From Winogradskyella bathintestinalis (GTDB lineage: Bacteria; Bacteroidota; Bacteroidia; Flavobacteriales; Flavobacteriaceae), in NCBI RefSeq assembly GCF_030407435.1, contig NZ_JASDDK010000003.1:345456-409455 (forward strand): DNA of 64,000 nt. The letters run 5' to 3'. Both the position numbers and the translations under genes were made by a program. This document shows positions 35,972 to 45,105 of this stretch, in pieces. Every line of letters starts with the position of its first letter. The first letter of the stretch is position 1. The notes under the pieces were generated by a model. That model was not told the origin of the DNA. It saw only the letters and a program-made list of their open reading frames with translations, and ran no database searches.

Positions 35972-36103
35972 AAAGTTTAAAGTCGCAATTTCTATTTCCA
36001 ATACATTACGATAAATAATAATATAATTACACATAAAATGAGTTTCGAGATTAAAAGAAGATAAATAACGGTTTTCTAAGACGGAGACTTAAGACTAAAA
36101 ATA

Positions 36104-38065
36104 ATGGAACACAATTCAACCTTTCCAATAAAAAAAAACGAACTAAACATGCTTCGCGACGAAGCTACATCGTATCTTAAATCCATACAATGGGAGCAAA
36201 GTCAACGTGCCAAAAACAAAGATAATGATATAAAAGATGAATCTATTCTTTTGTATTTATCGAGAGCGAATAATGGGAGTAACGTCAATGTCACTTCGGT
36301 TTCAAAAACCATTTTGGCGTTAAAAAAGCGTTTGTTGCCAGAATCAGTTGCGCTTCCTATTTATTTAAACCAAACATTATATGCTGTTCAAGAAAGTTTA
36401 ACCCTTGGCATCTGGATAAAGGACTCCTTCTACGACGCCTCAGGTTTATCAAGCTTAAGTGAAAATAAATCGGCATTAAATAGTGCTGGCAAACGCGAGT
36501 ATGAAAGTAAAATGCACACAGCAACTGCTTTTATGTTGTTCGCCACGGCATATAAAGTTTTACACGATTTAAAGCCTTATGCTTCGGACGATTTGGCGGT
36601 TATGAAACAGAAATTTGCAGGTATTCCTGAAGTGTCATTTCTTACACCGTTAAAAGGCATTTCTTGTCAAATGTTTTATTACGATAAGTATTTGGGACAT
36701 CCGGAAATCATTAAATCCGATAAGGATGTCATTGATTTTACGGTGGTTTATTTTGAAGCCTTAATAGATGAAATTCAACTAAGAAAAAGTAGTTTAGAAT
36801 ACACAGAAACTATTTCAGATAGAACTTACAAATTAGAAAATAGTGACTTTGCTGTATCGGGTTGGGAAAATGTGTTTCAGGGGACAGCAAAGAGTGTTGA
36901 GTTCAATAAAATTCAATTCGAACAAATAGTAGGAAACCGAGATGCGAAACATTTTGCACGGCGATTAACTGAGCGTTTGTTGAGTTACGATTTTGAAACT
37001 CAAAAAAATCCCTTTCAAGAATTAGGTGGTTTTATGCCAGTATTTATGGGTTACGGAATTCCGGGAACAGGAAAAAGTATGCTTATTGCTGCTATTGCAA
37101 CCAGATTAAAAGAACATTCCGATAATTTAGATATTCCGTTCCTCTTTCATCCAATGCCTGATACCTTGATTAGCACATTTCAGGGGGGGTCGGCAGAAAA
37201 AATGGTAGAATGGATGAAGCCATTGCAAGATCCTAGCAAACTGATCTTTGCACCAATCGATGATGCTGAGAATAATTTACAAGAACGGACGGCACAAGGT
37301 GTTTCCGCTGGTGTAAAAGAAGTGATTGGTGTCTTTTTAAGATATACGGAAGGTGCTTATGCGGTTAATTATGGCAATAGTTCCATCGGGCTTTTTACCA
37401 ATTTACCCGAAATGTTGGATAAGGCGGTGATTTCTAGAGTGCAAGGTCGGTTTAAAATCGATGGTGCACGTACAGAGCACGATTTTGTAGATCAAGATTA
37501 CATTTGGTGGAAGAAGTTAAAGGAGACGATGCCAGAATTTGTAAACATGAATGATCCTGAGGTTTATAAATATCTGTCTGATCAAGGTTTGGCCAATAGT
37601 ATGGGCGAAATTTTAAATGCTATTGATCAGCCAACGGAAGAACGTGTGCATGATACTTTTGATAAAGTTGAAAAATTGCATCAAAACAATGATCACATGT
37701 TTTATGCTGCCTTATATAAGGAAATTCAAAAGATATTTCCATTTTTCTCATCTAGAGATGTTAGAAATATTCAATCGGCCATTTCATTGCGTTTAACGGA
37801 TTTCGATCTTGAAATTGATTGGTTTGAAAATCCTGAGAAATATTTCAATAGGGATTATGATACCAAATTCAACATGCTTCAAGAATTAATGAAAGCGAAT
37901 ATGAAAGGCTTGAACTTTTCAGATATTAGACGACAAGAAGTGATAAGATATTTAGATAACGTAGCCACCATTGCAGATACCGATTTTAAACGAAAAGTGG
38001 ATGCAAGGATCAATCAAATGAATATTGAGAATGAGGCGAGAGCGCAATTTGGGGAGAATGATTGA
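36104..38065 (+). CDS. AAA+ family ATPase
   Basis: This 653-aa protein has a helical N-terminal half (residues 1-300) of unknown type and an AAA+ module. Walker A GIPGTGKS is at 318-325. The Walker B-like strand is LIFAPIDDAE (380-389), where DDAE stands in place of the usual DE. The VISRVQGRF segment near residue 445 could supply an arginine finger. The C-terminal 200 residues are helical, like a lid plus a partner domain. It is likely a remodelling ATPase at the core of the cassette. No protease or HEAT-like domain is visible. Confidence 0.85.
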   Translation: MEHNSTFPIKKNELNMLRDEATSYLKSIQWEQSQRAKNKDNDIKDESILLYLSRANNGSNVNVTSVSKTILALKKRLLPESVALPIYLNQTLYAVQESLTLGIWIKDSFYDASGLSSLSENKSALNSAGKREYESKMHTATAFMLFATAYKVLHDLKPYASDDLAVMKQKFAGIPEVSFLTPLKGISCQMFYYDKYLGHPEIIKSDKDVIDFTVVYFEALIDEIQLRKSSLEYTETISDRTYKLENSDFAVSGWENVFQGTAKSVEFNKIQFEQIVGNRDAKHFARRLTERLLSYDFETQKNPFQELGGFMPVFMGYGIPGTGKSMLIAAIATRLKEHSDNLDIPFLFHPMPDTLISTFQGGSAEKMVEWMKPLQDPSKLIFAPIDDAENNLQERTAQGVSAGVKEVIGVFLRYTEGAYAVNYGNSSIGLFTNLPEMLDKAVISRVQGRFKIDGARTEHDFVDQDYIWWKKLKETMPEFVNMNDPEVYKYLSDQGLANSMGEILNAIDQPTEERVHDTFDKVEKLHQNNDHMFYAALYKEIQKIFPFFSSRDVRNIQSAISLRLTDFDLEIDWFENPEKYFNRDYDTKFNMLQELMKANMKGLNFSDIRRQEVIRYLDNVATIADTDFKRKVDARINQMNIENEARAQFGEND

Positions 38066-38117
38066 CGGTGTCCAATTGTAAATTTTAGAATTAATCTGTG
38101 AAAAATAAAAAAAATCA

Positions 38118-38705
38118 GTGTCAGAATTAAAAAACATAACAGAAACCATCCTTTCAAACGAATGGGCAACATTAAAGAGAATTGATTACGATTATAAATT
38201 TGAGAACGGCGAATGGCGACGCTTGTCAAGAGAATGTTATAACCGAGGGAATGGAGCCGCTATTCTATTATATAATGCTGAAAAAGGAACGGTGATTTTA
38301 ACCAAACAATTCCGAATGCCAATATATAATGTAAACAGTGAAGAAGGCATGTCTATTGAGGTCTGCGCAGGGGCCATAGATAACAACGATAGTGCATTAG
38401 AAACTATTATTAGAGAAACTGAAGAAGAAGTGGGTTATAAATTAAACGATGCAAAACAAGTACTAACCGCCTACACGTCTCCTGGTGCATTAACAGAAAA
38501 AATGTTTTTATTCATTGCCGAATATAATGACCACATGAAAATTACAAATGGTGGTGGATTAGAAAGTGAAAATGAAGAAATAGACGTTTTAGAACTGAAA
38601 TTTTCAGAAACATTAAAAATGATAAATAATCAGGAAATTGTTGATGCAAAAACGATTATGTTATTACAATATTTTCAAATAAATAATGTGTTAAATAATA
38701 AATAA
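38118..38705 (+). CDS. Nudix hydrolase, NudK-like (GDP-mannose pyrophosphatase type)
   Basis: This 195-aa enzyme has the Nudix region AGAIDNNDSALETIIRETEEEVGY. The consensus is G-x5-E-x7-REUxEEU; here D replaces the first E (G-x5-D), while RETEEEVG is intact. The length and the YTSPGALTEKMFLF segment match the NudK/ADP-sugar pyrophosphatase group. It starts with GTG at 38118; no ATG lies near. The gene sits inside the AAA+ cassette 52 bp after the ATPase. Its substrate in that setting is unknown. Confidence 0.85.
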   Translation: MSELKNITETILSNEWATLKRIDYDYKFENGEWRRLSRECYNRGNGAAILLYNAEKGTVILTKQFRMPIYNVNSEEGMSIEVCAGAIDNNDSALETIIRETEEEVGYKLNDAKQVLTAYTSPGALTEKMFLFIAEYNDHMKITNGGGLESENEEIDVLELKFSETLKMINNQEIVDAKTIMLLQYFQINNVLNNK

Positions 38706-38784
38706 TAGCAATACTTCGAATCGCTGTGTAACTCAGCGAAACTAAGTGTAAACTATGAGATTCCCACTTTAGTGAGAAATAAAT

Positions 38785-40020
38785 ATGCAAAAACTAAAAC
38801 AAGCAAATCTATACAGAAGTGAACTTATTCCCATCAGTGGCAAACTAGTAGAGCGATACAATAAATGCTTAAGAACGTTGGGTTTTACTGAGACCAAGCT
38901 CACGTCGTTTTTTATCGATGGTATTGGCTGGAGTCCAGAGGTGGCCGAGGAACGGAAAGACATGCATTATCTCAATCATGGAGATGCAAATCCGCATGGT
39001 ATCATCATTACTCCGTTGCAAAAAGGAAAACCGGTGTATCTACCTTTTCATTCGTTCGATAAGGAAATGATGCAACATATATTTAGAACGCATGGTCAAA
39101 AAATTAATGATATCACAAGAGACTCGGCTATATGTATCGATTTCGACCAGAATATTGATGTGTACTATGAGCCTTTAGATGTATTAAAATATGATAAAGT
39201 TAATATTACATTCAGACTCATAGATCATCTTGAACGCATACAGAAAGATCAACTAAAACTTGTCGATAAGTTTAATACTGATAATAATTTTATAGATGAA
39301 AATATTCATCAGCAATTATTGGATTCTGCCAAAACTTATGGTGATTTGAGACATCGGGATTTAAGATTACATCCTCTGTATTTTTCAACAAGTTCGTTTT
39401 TTACTAGAGCTTTTGATGGAGTGTATTTGTTGCGTGATTTTATTAAACCGATTGTAATATTTGAAAGTAAAGCACATTATAAAGAAGCTATAAAAGACAC
39501 TATTCATGATGTGTTAATTTATCATATAGAACAACCTGAATTGGTCGATAAATTAAAAGATTACATTATAATAGAGTGTGACTTGGAATATATGATAACG
39601 ACCCCAAATTATGACAGAATTAAGAAATACGAACTCGCACAGTTTTTAAATGAAACCGAACATGCTATCGTTGATATATTAGATAATAAAGTGTTGTTTA
39701 AGAGTTATTTAAATAAAATTGAAATTAATGCGCGTAAACAAATTATGGGTGTTGAATTATATTTGGAAAAATTAGAACGCAGTAATGCTTATAAAGTTGA
39801 AGATATGGTCGATCAATCCTTATATTTTGCTTTGCATCAACCACATTCATCGTTGTCGGCTGAACATCGCGATTTAATCCATAAGTTACTGATCAATATT
39901 GCACCAAAGGACGTCTTATTTTTGTATTGGTATGACAAAGAACAGTTTTACAAGAATTATGAGACTTGGGAGGATTCCTTTAAGGACTGGGTAATTGCAC
40001 GGATTCGTAACAATATTTGA
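38785..40020 (+). CDS. Unknown 411-aa protein, AAA+ cassette gene 5
   Basis: The protein is soluble, with mixed alpha/beta composition. The N-terminal third carries FFIDGIGWSPEVAEER and LNHGDANPHGIIITPLQKGKP, which look conserved but match no family I can name with confidence (possibly an uncharacterised DUF of the 6600s). The C-terminal half is helical. It follows the Nudix gene by 79 bp in the same direction. I infer a cytoplasmic partner of the ATPase. Confidence 0.65.
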   Translation: MQKLKQANLYRSELIPISGKLVERYNKCLRTLGFTETKLTSFFIDGIGWSPEVAEERKDMHYLNHGDANPHGIIITPLQKGKPVYLPFHSFDKEMMQHIFRTHGQKINDITRDSAICIDFDQNIDVYYEPLDVLKYDKVNITFRLIDHLERIQKDQLKLVDKFNTDNNFIDENIHQQLLDSAKTYGDLRHRDLRLHPLYFSTSSFFTRAFDGVYLLRDFIKPIVIFESKAHYKEAIKDTIHDVLIYHIEQPELVDKLKDYIIIECDLEYMITTPNYDRIKKYELAQFLNETEHAIVDILDNKVLFKSYLNKIEINARKQIMGVELYLEKLERSNAYKVEDMVDQSLYFALHQPHSSLSAEHRDLIHKLLINIAPKDVLFLYWYDKEQFYKNYETWEDSFKDWVIARIRNNI

Positions 40021-40150
40021 GTTTTTTAGACTAATTTAGTAGAGTGCCTTTTTTGCACGTAAAGATGCCAAGGCGCAAAGAAAATATTAATTTAAGTTAT
40101 AAGCGCAGAACTTCATGCTTCGTGCTTCCAACTTCTAACTTTTTAACCTC
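40021..40150. repeat. Filler sequence with reiterated short words
   Basis: The stretch contains GCACGTAAAGATGCCAAGGC and a run of imperfect CTTC-based heptads (CTTCATGCTTCGTGCTTCC). Similar low-information words recur widely between flavobacterial genes. No gene is seen. Confidence 0.45.
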
Positions 40151-40693
40151 ATGGGAATAGAATTAGTAATATTCATATCAGCCATTTTATTTGGAATTTT
40201 TCTCTATTGGAGAGAATCTAACGGTAATGGAGCTTATCGTTTTTTAAATAAGGTCGTTAATAGCAAAGAATTACAAATGAGTGCTAACAATCCCAAAGGT
40301 TTTGTTTACAAACAATCACTATTGCCACGTATATTATTTGTAGTAACCTTGGTTTTAGTCGCGGCTTTAATTGTTGAATTTTTAACACCAATCGCTGTGT
40401 TTAGTAGTTATAATGGTGTTTCTGCTTTTGCTTCATTTGCTGTTGGAACTTTATTAGGAACTTATATTGCCGCGTTTATAATAACCTCGTCAGATGTTAT
40501 TGAAGAACAAAGTGAATCGTTAGAAGATAAATTTGATGATGTTGTGGAAAAAGGAAAAGACTTTTTTGAAGATTTAAAAAATAAAGATAATAAAGCAGTA
40601 GAGGAGGCCAAAAAAGAAATTGAAAATACGCCAGAAAGCAAAATGAATGAGAAAAGCGCTAGAGATCGTCTAAAAGATAAGGGGTTGATGTAA
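40151..40693 (+). CDS. Membrane protein with charged C-terminal tail, AAA+ cassette gene 6
   Basis: This 180-aa protein has a hydrophobic helix at residues 3-20, two more segments at about 59-76 and 80-112, and a strongly charged C-terminal half (KKEIENTPESKMNEKS), likely helical and cytoplasmic. No family is recognised. It probably tethers the cassette's machinery to the inner membrane. Confidence 0.65.
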   Translation: MGIELVIFISAILFGIFLYWRESNGNGAYRFLNKVVNSKELQMSANNPKGFVYKQSLLPRILFVVTLVLVAALIVEFLTPIAVFSSYNGVSAFASFAVGTLLGTYIAAFIITSSDVIEEQSESLEDKFDDVVEKGKDFFEDLKNKDNKAVEEAKKEIENTPESKMNEKSARDRLKDKGLM

Positions 40694-40778
40694 TACTTTA
40701 CTGCGAAAGCGGAAATCTTTAAGGTAATCCAACTAAAAAATAATAATAAAATAACGAGATTCCTGCTTTTGCTGGAAT
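40694..40778. repeat. Short filler, possible remnant of an interspersed palindrome
   Basis: TTCCTGCTTTTGCTGGAAT with the word GAGATTCC and ACTGCGAAAGCGG look like decayed halves of a common flavobacterial interspersed repeat. No gene is present. Confidence 0.4.
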
Positions 40779-42485
40779 ATGGGAGACATGATAAAAAATT
40801 ATTGGAACAAAGGGAGTAAACAAAAACGGATTACAATTTTAGTATCCTTGTTGTTATTAGTGCTATTGTTTTTTTTCAGGGACGATTATCAACCTGTTTT
40901 ATTATTTCTACGTAAATACATATTCGTAATCATTACCAGTTTACTGGTTCTATTTTTCGGTTTGCGTAAATTCAGAAAATCTGTAAATGTTAGTGGTCGG
41001 TTGGTAATTTTAGCATTGCTCATTGTATTTTTCGGAATTTTATATGTTGTTGGCTGGCATTATAAAATGTACGACTATATGAAAACCTATAATGTTTTTA
41101 ACGATCTAAATAAAGTTGAAATAAATGAATTACCATTAACTCAAAACGAACGAATTCAGCCACTAAGAAATGTGTTTTCCATGGCTAACGAAAGTGTTGG
41201 CGAAACTAAAGATGTGTCCTTACCTCATTTAGTACGGATAGGCACGGAGAATAAGTGGACTATGGCTATTCAACCTAGTGAGAAGTACGTTATGCAACGT
41301 ATTAGTGACAATACAGAAGAAGTGTTTTCGGTAAGCAGTACGTCACCATTTCCTAGATTTTCAAATGAAAACCGTATCGATGTCACTTTTTCAATAGGCG
41401 AATCCCTAAAATTCAGCAGAAACACGTACAATGCCGTTGTACAACGTTTTAATCCTTGGATGCTTTTTAATTATGAACCCAGCGACACGTTTTACATGAA
41501 AAACGACGAGAATAATTGGGTTGAAGTGGTGAGTTTAATTAAGTGGAAAGGTTTCTTTTTTCCTTACCCAAGTTTTGGCGGCGTGATGATTATAGATAGT
41601 GGTGAACACGATTTTAATGATTATTTAGAACGTATAACGATTGGTAAGGGAACTTTTGTGAGTCCGGATGAAATTAAAAACTATCCATTTTTAAATAAAC
41701 AAAATACCTTGGCGGAAGTGGTTTCGCAATTACAAGCAGAATCTCTAAAGTTTTTAGGAGGTTTTAGTGATCCGTTGCCTTGGAATATGGAAACTGCAGT
41801 CAAAATTCCATTAATGCCAAAGGATCAAAATCAACAACCTTATGTTACCGATTTTGACTTTGCTGGGAGTAATTCTGATGCTTATAGTGGCTTATATCAT
41901 TGGTTTGGATTAGAGCCTGTTGGTAATGAACGTACTAGCTTAAGTTATAGTGTATTTATTCCTGCAGATGGTAGTGACAAATTGTATTATTACGATCATG
42001 CGACTAAAAAGCAAGGCTATGCAGGCGTTTCGGCTATGCCATTGAAAGTAAAGGAGTCTCGAAAAGAATACGATTGGAATGCTAGTACGCCCGTAGAATT
42101 TAGACCTTACATAAAAGACATTGCTGGTAGAAAACGTATGTTCTTCTTAGGCACAATATCTTCTATAAGTTCAACAGACGCAAAACAGTTTGATGGCTCT
42201 GCAACACCAGATTTAGTTTTAATAGATAGCGAATATAGAGATGTTATTTGGATAGACGTTAAACACCCAAGCACTTGGGATGAGACAGTTTACAATCAGC
42301 TCAATGAAGCTTGGCGATCTAGTGAGGGGATTGGTTATTACTTTAAAGAAGCGCCAAAAGATGAAGATATTTTGGAACAACAAATGGAATCTATTATAGC
42401 AATTCCTAAAATTGATAATAATACAGATAAGATTGAAGCCTTACAACGTGAGTTAGATTCTTTAAAGCGTGTAAGAGAACAATAA
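40779..42485 (+). CDS. Membrane protein, AAA+ cassette gene 7
   Basis: This 568-aa protein has three N-terminal hydrophobic segments (about residues 18-32, 42-60 and 72-92) and a ~450-residue domain rich in W, D and Y with many beta strands, probably in the periplasm. The last residues form a short coiled coil (ALQRELDSLKRVREQ). The ATG at 40779 is used; one at 40788 is also possible. No family is recognised. With gene 6 it forms the membrane arm of the cassette. Confidence 0.65.
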   Translation: MGDMIKNYWNKGSKQKRITILVSLLLLVLLFFFRDDYQPVLLFLRKYIFVIITSLLVLFFGLRKFRKSVNVSGRLVILALLIVFFGILYVVGWHYKMYDYMKTYNVFNDLNKVEINELPLTQNERIQPLRNVFSMANESVGETKDVSLPHLVRIGTENKWTMAIQPSEKYVMQRISDNTEEVFSVSSTSPFPRFSNENRIDVTFSIGESLKFSRNTYNAVVQRFNPWMLFNYEPSDTFYMKNDENNWVEVVSLIKWKGFFFPYPSFGGVMIIDSGEHDFNDYLERITIGKGTFVSPDEIKNYPFLNKQNTLAEVVSQLQAESLKFLGGFSDPLPWNMETAVKIPLMPKDQNQQPYVTDFDFAGSNSDAYSGLYHWFGLEPVGNERTSLSYSVFIPADGSDKLYYYDHATKKQGYAGVSAMPLKVKESRKEYDWNASTPVEFRPYIKDIAGRKRMFFLGTISSISSTDAKQFDGSATPDLVLIDSEYRDVIWIDVKHPSTWDETVYNQLNEAWRSSEGIGYYFKEAPKDEDILEQQMESIIAIPKIDNNTDKIEALQRELDSLKRVREQ

Positions 42486-42578
42486 CCTCAGATGAAATTC
42501 TAAAAATTCAATAATAGAGCTTTCTGGTTTTACTCGTGTATATATTCTTATGATAGCTGTTGTATCTTCTATATTACA

Positions 42579-43043
42579 TTAAAAATTCAGTAACATCTTT
42601 ATATCAGCACGTTCGTAAGGATTATCTTTCTCAAGTTCCAATTCCAAAAACCCATACTTGCGATATAAATAAATCGCATTTTCTAATTTAGTGTTAGAAT
42701 AGAGTAGAAGGCCTTTCAACTTTTTAGCTCTGCTAAAATCAATGCAATGTTGTAATAACTGTTGACCAATATGTTGACCACGTTCTTCAGGTAAAACAGC
42801 CATTTTAGTAAGTTCTAAAATCCCTGAGGTTTTAGTTGGCATTAAAGCTACCGTACCAACCACCTTATCCTCTTTAATGGCAAAAAATATAGAACCTCCT
42901 TTATCGATTATGTACTCCTCAGGATGGCTTAAAACCACTTCATCAATAGTTTCAACATAAAAATGAGTTTTTAACCACTCAATATTTAAATCGTAAAAAT
43001 TTTGCGCATGTTTTTTATTGAATTCAATAATTTTAATTTCCAT
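42579..43043 (-). CDS. GNAT-family N-acetyltransferase
   Basis: This 154-aa single-domain enzyme has the acetyl-CoA binding signature VLPEERGQHIGQQLLQHCIDFSR, a preceding LELTKMAV strand, and a terminal AIYLYRKYGFLELE. The substrate is unknown. Its ATG overlaps the end of the upstream arginase-family gene by 11 bp, so it belongs to the histidine-degradation transcript. Confidence 0.88.
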   Translation of the reverse strand: MEIKIIEFNKKHAQNFYDLNIEWLKTHFYVETIDEVVLSHPEEYIIDKGGSIFFAIKEDKVVGTVALMPTKTSGILELTKMAVLPEERGQHIGQQLLQHCIDFSRAKKLKGLLLYSNTKLENAIYLYRKYGFLELELEKDNPYERADIKMLLNF

Positions 43044-44052
43044 TGGCTCTTATGAAATCAGTAATTATATAGGTAATCAATTTTCCAACATTTGTTGTTG
43101 TATGTTCTTGCGGTGCAGCCTCACAAATATGTAAGTAAGTGGCATTTTTATGCTGTCCGAAATAATTCGTAAATTGTCTAACTTGTTTTACGCTAAATCC
43201 ACTTGGCGTCATGGCGCTACTAGGTATGTTTTCAATAGCATCACAGTCAATTTCAATACCAAATTTCTTAGAAGAGACATGATTCAAGGCCGATTTCATT
43301 TCCGACTTAAAATCGATTTCATGTCTAACTTCTAATGCTTCATAGGTATTATATTTAATAGATTTTACTTTTTTTAGCGTTTTAAAAAGAGTATCAGAAG
43401 TATAATTTTCATGAAGTCCGAAGATGAAATAATTTTTCATAAATCCTTCAGCATAAGCATAACTAAAACCATTACCACTATGTCTGCCTTCTTCAGCTCT
43501 GAAATCGGAATGCGCATCAAAATTTACGACATTAATTCTTTCGTTATGAGCCAAGGCACAACCTTTAATATTTCCGTAAGCATTGTTGTGGCCACCCCCA
43601 ATAATAATTGGAATCTTTCCCGCTGCAACAATTGAAGACACAATATGAGTAACATCTTTATCTATTGAAGCCACAAAATTTCGGATCTTAGAGAGTTTTT
43701 TCTTTTTTGATATATCGAGTTCTAGTAAAGCCTCACGTTGATCCTTATAATCTAAATGACCTAAAATTAAAACACGTTTCGCTTTCGTAAAAGTATTACT
43801 CTGTACATTTAACAAAGTTTTTAAAGCGGCGTCCCATGAATTATAAGCACCTGTGTGTCCGTAGTTTCCATAAATACCGATATCCTCTTTTATGCCAAAT
43901 AACACATAGTCAACGTCTAAATTAAGGATATCATCGTATATAACATTGAGGTTAGATACTATCTGAACATGTTCTCCAAACTTTGATTCACCTTTACGTT
44001 TCTTTAAAAGCTGTTGTCTGTTATTTTCAGTAAACAAAGTAAGATCATGCAT
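43033..44052 (-). CDS. hutG: Formimidoylglutamase, arginase-family ureohydrolase
   Basis: This 339-aa enzyme has binuclear manganese motifs: GGGHNNAYGNI, NFDAHSDFR and EIDCDAIENIPSSAMTPSGFS. The imidazolonepropionase gene about 1 kb away on the same strand supports HutG, which hydrolyses N-formimidoyl-glutamate to glutamate and formamide. A TTTATTTG-like element (minus strand, 44118-44111), one base off the -7 consensus, precedes the gene. Arginase or agmatinase function is the alternative. Confidence 0.85.
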   Translation of the reverse strand: MHDLTLFTENNRQQLLKKRKGESKFGEHVQIVSNLNVIYDDILNLDVDYVLFGIKEDIGIYGNYGHTGAYNSWDAALKTLLNVQSNTFTKAKRVLILGHLDYKDQREALLELDISKKKKLSKIRNFVASIDKDVTHIVSSIVAAGKIPIIIGGGHNNAYGNIKGCALAHNERINVVNFDAHSDFRAEEGRHSGNGFSYAYAEGFMKNYFIFGLHENYTSDTLFKTLKKVKSIKYNTYEALEVRHEIDFKSEMKSALNHVSSKKFGIEIDCDAIENIPSSAMTPSGFSVKQVRQFTNYFGQHKNATYLHICEAAPQEHTTTNVGKLITYIITDFIRANGN

Positions 44053-44162
44053 TTGGTCTAAAAATTTAATTTTAGAATAAAAGTACAGTTTTATTTAATT
44101 ATTTTAACCTCAAATAAACATTTTTAAAATAACAATTAACAATACTTAAAACCAAACAATTT

Positions 44163-45050
44163 ATGGAAGGTTCTCAATCATCAAGCACAGGATTAAAAGT
44201 AGGCTTAGGCATATTATTAGTATTATTCTTAGGTACAGCTTTTTACACCTCTAAACTTTACAGCGAAAAGCAAGAAAATGAAAAATTATTAGTTAGCGAA
44301 AAGCAACAAGTAATGAATGATCTGAATAATATGGCTCAAGATTATGACGAAGCGATTGCGGAGAGTGAAGTTAAGAATCAAGATATTATTGAAGCTCGTG
44401 AACGTATTCAAGGGTTAATGGATTCTCTCAAAGTATCTCAAAATAGTGTTGGCAGTTTGTGGAGGTACAAAAAGAAGTATTTGGCTTTGCAAGAAGAAAT
44501 GGACATTTTATTAACGGAAAATGACCGTCTTAAAGTAGAAAACCAGTATTTAGCAACGTCGTTAGATAGTACTAATGTTCAATTGGCTGAGCGCACTATG
44601 TTTACAGATTCTCTTTTAGTTCAAAATACTGAATTAACTTCTGTAGTAAAAGATGCGGCAGCACTACAAACTGTAGGTTTAATTGGGATGGGAGTTATAG
44701 AAAGACGAAGCGGAAAACAAATTCCAACAGAGCGTGCAAGTAGAAGTGATAAACTTAAAATATGCTTTACCGTAGCCAAAAATACGCTGACCGAAGCAGG
44801 TGATAAAGAATTGTATGTACAAATTATAGATCCATTAAATAATGTTTTAGGAACGAATGATCAAATAGAATTTGAAGATCAAGTCTTAAACTACAGCTTA
44901 ATTAGCCGTTTTAATTATGAAAACAGAAACTTAAATATTTGCGAATATATTAGCGAATTAGAAGATGCAAAATTCGAAAAAGGCCGTTACAAGGTGAATG
45001 TCTTTAATGATAAAGCAATAATATCTTCTTCAGAATTTGAGTTGAAATAA
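44163..45050 (+). CDS. Coiled-coil membrane protein of unknown function
   Basis: This 295-aa protein has one N-terminal membrane helix (VGLGILLVLFLGTAFYTS, about residues 12-29), a long coiled coil (about 35-165), and a compact beta-rich C-terminal domain (about 195-295) that looks immunoglobulin-like. Such proteins are sometimes misnamed chromosome-partitioning proteins; nothing here supports that. The gene lies in the opposite direction between hutG and hutI and is ended by a perfect palindromic terminator. Confidence 0.7.
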   Translation: MEGSQSSSTGLKVGLGILLVLFLGTAFYTSKLYSEKQENEKLLVSEKQQVMNDLNNMAQDYDEAIAESEVKNQDIIEARERIQGLMDSLKVSQNSVGSLWRYKKKYLALQEEMDILLTENDRLKVENQYLATSLDSTNVQLAERTMFTDSLLVQNTELTSVVKDAAALQTVGLIGMGVIERRSGKQIPTERASRSDKLKICFTVAKNTLTEAGDKELYVQIIDPLNNVLGTNDQIEFEDQVLNYSLISRFNYENRNLNICEYISELEDAKFEKGRYKVNVFNDKAIISSSEFELK

Positions 45051-45075
45051 GAATAAAACACTAAAATTATAATAT

Positions 45076-45103
45076 AAAATCCAGAAGATATCTTCTGGAT
45101 TTT
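45076..45103. terminator. Bidirectional palindromic terminator
   Basis: A perfect 28-bp palindrome (arm AAAATCCAGAAGAT) with T-runs on both sides lies between the coiled-coil gene and the convergent hutI gene. Confidence 0.8.
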
Positions 45104-45105
45104 TT

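Noticed and set aside
45076..45103. 28-bp palindrome considered as a recombination or operator site
   Set aside because: It lies between convergent genes with T-runs on both sides, so a bidirectional terminator explains it.
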